Below, one piece after another: positions 55,351-64,000 of a stretch of 64,000 nucleotides of DNA (positions within the stretch are counted from its first letter, which is position 1; every line of letters starts with the position of its first letter). The DNA comes from Hippophae tibetana. Lineage: Eukaryota; Streptophyta; Magnoliopsida; Rosales; Elaeagnaceae. The notes under the pieces were generated by a model. That model was not told where the DNA came from. It made no database searches and saw nothing but the letters and a program-made list of their open reading frames with translations. The stretch spans positions 33,199,843-33,263,842 of the forward strand of contig CM072810.1 of the NCBI GenBank assembly GCA_037013495.1. The letters are read 5' to 3'. Both the position numbers and the translations under genes were made by a program.

Positions 55351-58297
55351 AAAAAATAAATCTAGAACTACGAAGTTGACCAAAAAATTTGAACTCTATA
55401 TCCAGCAAGAGGATGAAACTTGGAACAAATTCTAATCATGTTTTTCAAACATTATCAACTACTCGTACAATTTGGGTGGACCTATCTGGAAAGGGAAAGA
55501 GATTGAGAAATTCCTTACTAGCTTATCTTATCATTTTCAAGCAAAAGTTACCTTGCTTAAATACATAAAAATTCCTTGTGAACTTATTGTTAAATGAATA
55601 ACTTGGGCAATTATTCGAACTGCATCACTTGTATCCAATATGTTAGCCATCCACTTTCGAGGATGGAAAGAGCTTGGCTTTGTAGACATCAAGGATACTG
55701 GTTTTAGCAAAGATCTTTTTGACACAATTGTTAGAAATGATGACTCTAATACCAATGAAGAGAAATGGGATCTACTTTCCCAGAGAGTTACTAAATTTCT
55801 TAAATAGAATTAACCCTTTTTAGGGGTTTTATAAAAAAATAATCCGAGCTCGAAAATGATTATTTCAATGAATTTAGAGTTGTACTTCTTCCAAACAACA
55901 TGAAATATTTTGCAGACCACTCATATAGGTATTTGAGCTAAAAAATAAATCTAGAACTACGAAGTTGATTAAAAATTTTGAACTCTATATCCAGTAGGAG
56001 GATGAAACTTGGAACAAATTCTAATCATATTTTTCAAACATTATCAACTACTCGTACAATTTGGGTGGACCTATAAGGAAAGGGAAGTAGATTGAGAAAT
56101 TCCTTACTAGCTTACCTTATCATTTTCAAGCAAAAGTTACCTTGCTTAAATACATGAAAAATCCTTGTGAACTTACTGTTAAATGAATCACTTGGGCAAG
56201 TATTCGAACTGCATCACTTGTATCCAATATGTCAGCCATCCACTCACGAGGACGGAAAGAACTTGGCTTTGTAGACATCAAGGATAGTGGTCTTAGCGAA
56301 GATCTTTTTGACACAATTGTTAGAAATGATGACTGTAATACCAATGAAGAGAAATGGGATCTACTTTCCCAGAGAGTTACTAAATTTCTTAAATAGAATT
56401 AACCCTTTTTAGGGGTTTTATAAAAAAATAATCCGAGCTCCAAAATGATTATTTCAATGAATTTAGAGTTGTACTTCTTCCAAACAACATGAAATATTTT
56501 GCAGACCACTCATATAGGTATTTGAGCTAAAAAATAAATCTAAAACTACGAAGTTGACCAAAAATTTTGAATTCTATATCAAGCAAAAGGATGAAACTTG
56601 GAACAAATTCTAATCATATTTTTCAAACACTATCAACTACTCGTACAATTTGGGTGGACCTATCTGGAAAGGGAAATAGATTGAGAAATTCCATACTAGC
56701 TTACATTATCATTTTCAAGCAAAAGTTACCTTGCTTAAATACATGAAAAATCCTTGTGAACTTACTGTTAAATGAATCACTTGGGCAAGTATTCGAACTG
56801 CATCACTTGTATCCAATATGTCAGCCATCCACTTACGAGGACACAAAGAACTTGGCTTTATAGACATCAAGGATAGTGGTGTTAGCGAAGATCTTTTTGA
56901 CACAGTTTTTAGGAATGATGACTCTAATACCAATGAATAGAAATGGGATCTAATTTCCTAGAGATTTACTAAATTTCTTAGATAGAATTTGCCCTTTTTT
57001 AGGAGTTTTAGAAAAAAATAATCTAAGCTCTAAAATGATTATTTCAATGAATTTAGAGTTGTACTTCTTCCAAACAACATGAAATATTTTGCAGACCACC
57101 CATATAGGTATTTGAGCTAAAAAATAAATCTAGAACTACGAAGTTGACCAAAAAATTTGAACTCTATATCCAGCAAGAGGATGAAACTTGGAACAAATTC
57201 TACTCATGTTTTTCAAACATTATCAACTACTCGTACAATTTGGGTGGACCTATCTGGAAAGGGAAAGAGATTGAGAAATTCCTTACTAGCTTACCTTATC
57301 ATTTTCAAGCAAAAGTTACCTTGCTTAAATACATAAAAATTCCTTGTGAACTTATTGTTAAATGAATAACTTGGGCAATTATTCGAACTGCATCACTTGT
57401 ATCCAATATGTTAGCCATCCACTTTCGAGGATGGAAAGAGCTTGGCTTTGTAGACATCAAGGATAGTGGTCTTAGCGAAGATCTTTTTAACACAATTGTT
57501 AGAAATGATGACTGTAATACCAATGAAGAGAAATGGGATCTACTTTCCCAGAGAGTTACTAAATTTCTTAAATAGAATTAACCCTTTTTAAGGGTTTTAG
57601 AAAAAAATAATCCGAGCTCCAAAATGATTATTTCAATGAATTTAGAGTTGTACTTATTCCAAACAACATGAAATATTTTGAAGACCACTCATATAGGTAT
57701 TTGAGCTAAAAAATAAATCTAGAACTACGAAGTTGACCAAAAATTTTGAACTCTATATCCAGCAAGAGGATGAAACTTGGAACAAATTCTAATCATGTTT
57801 TTCAAACATTATCAACTACTCGTACAATTTGGGTGCACCTACATGGAAAGGGAAGTAGATTGAGAAATTCCTTACTAGCTTACCTTATCATTTTCAAGCA
57901 AAAGTTACCTTGCTTAAATACATGAAAAATCATTGTGAACTTACTGTTAAATGAATCACTTGGGCAAGTATTCGAACTGCATCACTTGTATCCAATATGT
58001 GAGCCATCCACTAACGAGGACGGAAAGAACTTGGCTTTATAGACATCAAGGATAGTGGTCTTAGCGAAGATCTTTTTGACACAGTTTTTTGGAATGGTGA
58101 CTCTAATACCAATGAATAGAAATGGGATCTAATTTCCTAGAGATTTTCTAAATTTCTTAGATAGAATTAGCCCTTTTTTAGGAGTTTTAGAAAAAAATAA
58201 TCTGAGCTCTAAAATGATTATTTCAATGAATTTAGAGTTGTACTTCTTCCAAACAACATGAAATATTTTGCAGACCACCCATATAGGTATTTGAGCT
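55351..58297 (+). repeat. 5-monomer HOR (2947 bp), copy 2 (M95-M99)
   Basis: Monomers start at 55351, 55940, 56529, 57119 and 57708. The five markers of copy 1 recur in order exactly 2947 bp later. M95 is of right-domain type throughout, unlike its hybrid partner M90, so the boundary with the left-hand domain cuts copy 1. Visible differences between the copies are sparse. Confidence 0.92.
57144..57365 (+). pseudogene. Fossil gag (UBN2-like) fragment inside monomer M98
   Basis: This is the counterpart of the M93 fragment, one 5-monomer unit (2947 bp) to the right. It has the same length and the same 'EDETWNKFYSCFSNIIN' and 'KFLTSLPYHFQAKV' elements, with one visible residue difference (KVTLL against KVTFL). 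It is a HOR copy rather than independent evidence of coding. A broken gag relic is the best reading, and expression as a protein is unlikely. Confidence 0.63.
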
Positions 58298-61200
58298 AAA
58301 AAATAAATCTAGAACTACGAAGTTGACCAAAAATTTTGAACTCTATATCCAGCAAGAGGATGAAACTTGGAACAAATTCTAATCATGTTTTTCAAACATT
58401 ATCAACTACTCGTACAATTTGGGTGGACCTATCTGGAAAGGGAAAGAGATTGAGAAATTCCTTACTAGCTTACCTTATCATTTTCAAGCAAAAGTTACCT
58501 TGCTTAAATACATAAAAATTCCTTGTGAACTTATTGTTAAATGAATAACTTGGGCAATTATTCGAACTGCATCACTTGTATCCAATATGTTAGCCATCCA
58601 CTTTCGATGATGGAAAGAGCTTGGCTTTGTAGACATCAAGGATAGTGGTCTTAGCGAAGTTCTTTTTAACACAATTGTTAGAAATGATGACTGTAATACC
58701 AATGAAGAGAAATGGGATCTACTTTCCCAGAGAGTTACTAAATTTCTTAGATAGAATTAACCCTTTTTAGGGGTTTTAGAAAAAAATAATCCGAGCTCCA
58801 AAATGATTATTTCAATGAATTTAGAGTTGTACTTATTCCAAACAACATGAAATATTTTGCAGACCACTCATATAGGTATTTGAGCTAAAAAATAAATCTA
58901 GAACTACGAAGTTGACCAAAAATTTTGAACTCTATATCCAGCAAGAGGATGAAACTTGGAACAAATTCTAATCATGTTTTTCAAACATTATCAACTACTC
59001 GTACAATTTGGGTGGACCTACAAGGAAAGGGAAGTAGATTGAGAAATTCCTTACTAGCTTACCTTATCATTTTCAAGCAAAAGTTACCTTGCTTAAATAC
59101 AAGAAAAATCATTGTGAACTTACTGTTAAATGAATCACTTGGGCAAGTATTCGAACTGCATCACTTGTATCCAATATGTGAGCCATCCACTAACGAGGAC
59201 GGAAAGAACTTGGCTTTATAGACATCAAGGATAGTGGTCTTAGCGAATATCTTTTTGACACAGTTTTTAGGAATGGTGACTCTAATACCAATGAATAGAA
59301 ATGGGATCTACTGTCCTAGAGATTTACTCAATTTCTTAGATAGAATTAGCCCTTGTTTAGGGGTTTTAGAAAAAAATAATCCGTGCTCTAAAATGATTAT
59401 TTCAATGAATTTAGAGTTGTACTTATTCCAAACAACATGAAATATTTTGCAGACCACTCATATAGGTATTTGAGCTAAAAAATAAATCTAGAACTACGAA
59501 GTTGACCAAAAATTTTGAACTCTATATCCAGCAAGAGGATGAAACTTGGAACAAATTCTAATCATGTTTTTCAAACATTATCAACTACTCGTACAATTTG
59601 GGTGGACCTACATGGAAAGGGAAGTAGATTGAGAAATTCCTTACTAGCTTACCTTATCATTTTCAAGCAAAAGTTACCTTGCTTAAATACATGAAAAATC
59701 ATTGTGAACTTACTGTTAAATGAATCACTTGGGCAAGTATTCGAACTGCATCACTTGTATCCAATATGTCAGCCATCCACTAACGAGGACGGAAAGAACT
59801 TGGCTTTATAGACATCAAGGATAGTGGTCTTAGCGAAGATCTTTTTGACACAGTTTTTAGGAATGGTGACTCTAATACCAATGAATAGAAATGGGAACTA
59901 ATTTCCTAGAGATTTACTAAATTTCTTAGATAGAATTAGCCCTTTTTTAGGAGTTTTAGAAAAAAATAATCTGAGCTCTAAAATGATTATTTCAATGAAT
60001 TTAGAGTTGTACTTCTTCCAAACAACATGAAATATTTTGCAGACCACCCATATAGGTATTTGAGCTAAAAAATAAATCTAGAACTACGAAGTTGACCAAA
60101 AATTTTGAACTCTATATCCAGCAAGAGGATGAAACTTGGAACAAATTCTAATCATGTTTTTCAAACATTATCAACTACTCGTACAATTTGGGTGGACCTA
60201 CAAGGAAAGGGAAGTAGATTGAGAGATTCCTTACTAGCTTACCTTATCATTTTCAAGCAAAAGTTACCTTGCTTAAATACAAGAAAAATCATTGTGAACT
60301 TACTGTTAAATGAATCACTTGGGCAAGTATTCGAACTGCATCACTTGTATCCAATATGTGAGCCATCCACTAACGAGGACGGAAAGAACTTGGCTTTATA
60401 GACATCAAGGATAGTGGTCTTAGCGAATATCTTTTTGACACAGTTTTTAGGAATGGTGACTCTAATACCAATGAATAGAAATGGGATCTACTGTCCTAGA
60501 GATTTACTAAATTTCTTAGATAGAATTAGCCCTTGTTTAGGGGTTTTAGAAAAAAAAAATCCGAGCTCTAAAATGATTATTTCAATGAATTTAGAGTTGT
60601 ACTTATTCCAAACAACATGAAATATTTTGCAGACCACTCATATAGGTATTTGAGCTAAAAAATAAATCTAGAACTACGAAGTTGACCAAAATTTTTGAAC
60701 TCTATATCCAGCAAGAGGATGAAACTTGGAACAAATTCTAATCATGTTTTTCAAACATTATCAACTACTCGTACAATTTGGGTGGACCTACAAGGAAAGG
60801 GAAGTAGATTGAGAGATTCCTTACTAGCTTACCTTATCATTTTCAAGCAAAAGTTACCTTGCTTAAATACAAGAAAAATCATTGTGAACTTACTGTTAAA
60901 TGAATCACTTGGGCAAGTATTCGAACTGCATCACTTGTATCCAATATGTGAGCCATCCACTAACGAGGACGGAAAGAACTTGGCTTTATAGACATCAAGG
61001 ATAGTGGTCTTAGCGAATATCTTTTTGACACAGTTTTTAGGAATGGTGACTCTAATACCAATGAATAGAAATGGGATCTACTGTCCTAGAGATTTACTAA
61101 ATTTCTTAGATAGAATTAGCCCTTGTTTAGGGGTTTTAGAAAAAAAAAATCCGAGCTCTAAAATGATTATTTCAATGAATTTAGAGTTGTACTTATTCCA

Positions 61201-64000
61201 AACAACATGAAATATTTTGCAGACCACTCATATAGGTATTTGAGCTAAAAAATAAATCTAGAACTACGAAGTTGACCAAAATTTTTGAACTCTATATCCA
61301 GCAAGAGGATGAAACTTGGAACAAATTCTAATCATGTTTTTCAAACATTATCAACTACTCGTACAATTTGGGTGGACCTACATGGAAAGGGAAGTAGATT
61401 GAGAAATTCCTTACTAGCTTACCTTATCATTTTCAAGCAAAAGTTACCTTGCTTAAATACATGAAAAATCATTGTGAACTTACTGTTAAATGAATCACTT
61501 GGGCAAGTATTCGAACTGCATCACTTGTATCCAATATGTGAGCCATCCACTAACGAGGACGGAAAGAACTTGGCTTTATAGACATCAAGGATAGTGGTCT
61601 TAGCGAATATCTTTTTGACACAGTTTTTAGGAATGGTGACTCTAATACCAATGAATAGAAATGGGATCTACTGTCCTAGAGATTTACTAAATTTCTTAGA
61701 TAGAATTAGCCCTTGTTTAGGGGTTTTAGAAAAAAATAATCCGAGCTCTAAAATGATTATTTCAATGAATTTAGAGTTGTACTTCTTCCAAACAACATGA
61801 AATATTTTGCAGACCACCCATATAGGTATTTGAGCTAAAAAATAAATCTAGAACTACGAAGTTGACCAAAAAATTTGAACTCTATATCCAGCAAGAGGAT
61901 GAAACTTGGAACAAATTCTAATCATGTTTTTCAAACATTATCAACTACTCGTACAATTTGGGTGGACCTATCTGGAAAGGGAAAGAGATTGAGAAATTCC
62001 TTACTAGCTTACCTTATCATATTCAAGCAAAAGTTACCTTGCTTAAATACATAAAAATTCCTTGTGAACTTATTGTTAAATGAATAACTTGGGCAATTAT
62101 TCGAACTGCATCACTTGTATCCAATATGTTAGCCATCCACTTTCGAGGATGGAAAGAGCTTGGCTTTGTAGACATCAAGGATAGTGGTCTTAGCGAAGTT
62201 CTTTTTAACACAATTGTTAGAAATGATGACTGTAATACCAATGAAGAGAAATGGGATCTACTTTCCAAGAGAGTTACTAAATTTCTTAGATAGAATTAAC
62301 CCTTTTTAGGGGTTTTAGAAAAAAATAAGCCGAGCTCCAAAATGATTATTTCAATGAATTTAGAGTTGTACTTATTCCAAACAACATGAAATATTTTGCA
62401 GACCACTCATATAGGTATTTGAGCTAAAAAATAAATCTAGAACTACGAAGTTGACCAAAAATTTTGAACTCTATATCCAGCAAGAGGATGAAACTTGGAA
62501 CAAATTCTAATCATGTTTTTCAAACATTATCAACTACTCGTACAATTTGGGTGGACCTACATGGAAAGGGAAATAGATTGAGAAATTCCTTACTAGCTTA
62601 CCTTATCATTTTCAAGCAAAAGTTACCTTGCTTAAATACATGAAAAATCATTGTGAACTTACTGTTAAATGAATCACTTGGGCAAGTATTCGAACTGCAT
62701 CACTTGTATCCAATATGTCAGCCATCCACTAACGAGGACGGAAAGAACTTGGCTTTATAGACATCTAGGATAGTGGTCTTAGCGAAGATCTTTTTGACAC
62801 AGTTTTTAGGAATGGTGACTCTAATACCAATGAATAGAAATGGGATCTAATTTCCTAGAGATTTACTAAATTTCTTAGATAGAATTAGCCCTTTTTTAGG
62901 AGTTTTAGAAAAAAATAATCTGAGCTCTAAAATGATTATTTCAATGAATTTAGAGTTGTACTTCTTCCAAACAACATGAAATATTTTGCAGACCACCCAT
63001 ATAGGTATTTGAGCTAAAAAATAAATCTAGAACTACGAAGTTGACCAAAAAATTTGAACTCTATATCCAGCAAGAGGATGAAACTTGGAACAAATTCTAA
63101 TCATGTTTTTCAAACATTATCAACTACTCGTACAATTTGGGTGGACCTATCTGGAAAGGGAAAGAGATTGAGAAATTCCTTACTAGCTTACCTTATCATT
63201 TTCAAGCAAAAGTTACCTTGCTTAAATACATAAAAATTCCTTGTGAACTTATTGTTAAATGAATAACTTGGGCAATTATTCGAACTGCATCACTTGTATC
63301 CAATATGTTAGCCATCCACTTTCGAGGATGGAAAGAGCTTGGCTTTGTAGACATCAAGGATAGTGGTCTTAGCGAAGTTCTTTTTAACACAATTGTTAGA
63401 AATGATGACTGTAATACCAATGAAGAGAAATGGGATCTACTTTCCAAGAGAGTTACTAAATTTCTTAGATAGAATTAACCCTTTTTAGGGGTTTTAGAAA
63501 AAAATAAGCCGAGCTCCAAAATGATTATTTCAATGAATTTAGAGTTGTACTTATTCCAAACAACATGAAATATTTTGCAGACCACTCATATAGGTATTTG
63601 AGCTAAAAAATAAATCTAGAACTACGAAGTTGACCAAAAATTTTGAACTCTATATCCAGCAAGAGGATGAAACTTGGAACAAATTCTAATCATGTTTTTC
63701 AAACATTATCAACTACTCGTACAATTTGGGTGGACCTACAAGGAAAGGGAAGTAGATTGAGAAATTCCTTACTAGCTTACCTTATCATTTTCAAGCAAAA
63801 GTTACCTTGCTTAAATACAAGAAAAATCATTGTGAACTTACTGTTAAATGAATCACTTGGGCAAGTATTCGAACTGCATCACTTGTATCCAATATGTGAG
63901 CCATCCACTAACGAGGACGGAAAGAACTTGGATTTATAGACATCAAGGATAGTGGTCTTAGCGAATATCTTTTTGACACAGTTTTTAGGAATGGTGACTC
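58298..64000 (+). repeat. Right-end monomers M100-M109 in short-period duplications
   Basis: Monomers start at 58298, 58887, 59477, 60067, 60657, 61247, 61837, 62426, 63016 and 63605, the last cut by the window edge. Three types alternate: one with 'CTATCTGGAAAGGGAAAG' (M100, M106, M108), one with 'CTACATGGAAAGGG' (M102, M105, M107) and one with 'CTACAAGGAAAGGG' plus 'ATACAAGAAAAATC' (M101, M103, M104, M109). M103 and M104 are a nearly identical single-monomer duplication at 590 bp. M106 and the start of M107 recur as M108 and the start of M109 at 1179 bp. Confidence 0.88.

Larger units (their letters stand above)
1..64000 (+). repeat. 589-bp satellite array filling the window (108 full monomers + 1 partial)
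   Basis: The same unit recurs every 588-590 bp from the first to the last base, always in the same orientation. The phase used here starts each monomer at the A-hexamer before 'TCTAGAACTAC'. Landmarks in monomer order are 'CTCTATATCAAGCAAGAGG' near position 50, 'GGAACAAATTCTA' near 72, 'TTCAAGCAAAAGTTACC' near 185, 'GTATTCGAACTGCATCAC' near 260, 'GACATCAAGGATAGTGG' near 335, 'CCCTTTTTAGGGGTT' near 463 and 'TTTAGAGTTGTACTTCTTC' near 520. I see no internal short tandem repeat inside the monomer, no inversion and no foreign insertion. No host gene lies anywhere in the array. Period, orientation and continuity are seen directly. A plant heterochromatic or centromeric setting is inference only. 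Confidence 0.98.

Noticed and set aside
187-63447. A 62-85 codon ORF on the minus strand in most monomers, usually starting MVLESSFLTIV
   Set aside because: It lies antisense to the gag-like reading, has no recognisable domain, and its repetition is fully explained by the satellite period. Substitutions fall without obvious codon-position bias. It is treated as an antisense shadow, not as roughly 90 small genes.
58925-63939. 98-codon and 68-codon + strand ORFs in right-end monomers (starting MNSISSKRMK and MVLANIFLTQ)
   Set aside because: They read mainly frames other than the gag-like one and appear only in closely related monomer copies. No domain, promoter or conservation argues for a gene.
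1-64000. CRISPR array or phage-like direct repeats
   Set aside because: The repeat unit is about 589 bp with no short repeat and spacer alternation, and all of the unit repeats. This is satellite structure.
1-64000. A complete LTR retrotransposon or LTRs at block ends
   Set aside because: HOR blocks end at arbitrary monomer boundaries. I found no TG...CA terminal repeats, primer-binding site, polypurine tract or pol-like reading, only gag-like fragments inside monomers.
1-64000. CENP-B box in the monomer
   Set aside because: I looked for the TTCG----A--CGGG pattern. The 'ATTCGAACTGCATCAC' region has TTCG but not the CGGG end.

Overview
The whole 64 kb window is a single head-to-tail satellite DNA array. 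Phased on the A-hexamer before 'TCTAGAACTAC', I count 108 complete monomers plus one partial monomer at the right edge. Almost all are 588-590 bp. All lie in the same orientation, and both window edges fall inside the array. G+C is around 30% by eye. I see no host gene, tRNA, rRNA, CRISPR array, inserted transposon or unique-sequence island.

The monomer looks like an amplified piece of a retrotransposon gag gene. On the + strand, short blocks of each monomer resemble the UBN2-type gag of plant Ty1/copia LTR elements: an LQ-TH-G block, an EDETW-to-SLP block and an acidic-to-KFL block. This makes a plant genome the most likely source (inference). I do not recognise the species or a named satellite family. 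All gag-derived stretches are broken fossils, and the small ORFs in the window are by-products of them or of the antisense strand.

Layout, with monomers numbered M1-M109: M1-M8 (1-4709) form an 8-monomer block whose first four units recur downstream. M9-M20 (4710-11771) are three copies of a 4-monomer, 2354 bp higher-order repeat (HOR). M21-M29 (11772-17074) follow a 3-monomer, 1768 bp HOR. M30-M34 (17075-20015) repeat M7-M11 at a distance of about 13.54 kb (23 monomers). M35-M37 are transitional. M38-M66 (21783-38858) are built on a 9-monomer, 5299 bp HOR, two complete copies and a third that carries an internal two-monomer duplication. M67-M78 (38859-45925) are irregular. M79-M84 (45926-49458) are a 1767 bp trimer twice. 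M85-M89 (49459-52403) are dimers of about 1177 bp. Inside M90 the array switches to a distinct right-hand subfamily, arranged as a 5-monomer, 2947 bp HOR twice (to 58297) and then as short single- and two-monomer duplications to the window end.

There is no gene network here. The biology is satellite birth from a retroelement fragment and repeated local homogenisation by unequal exchange or conversion. A centromeric or heterochromatic location is plausible but not shown by the sequence.
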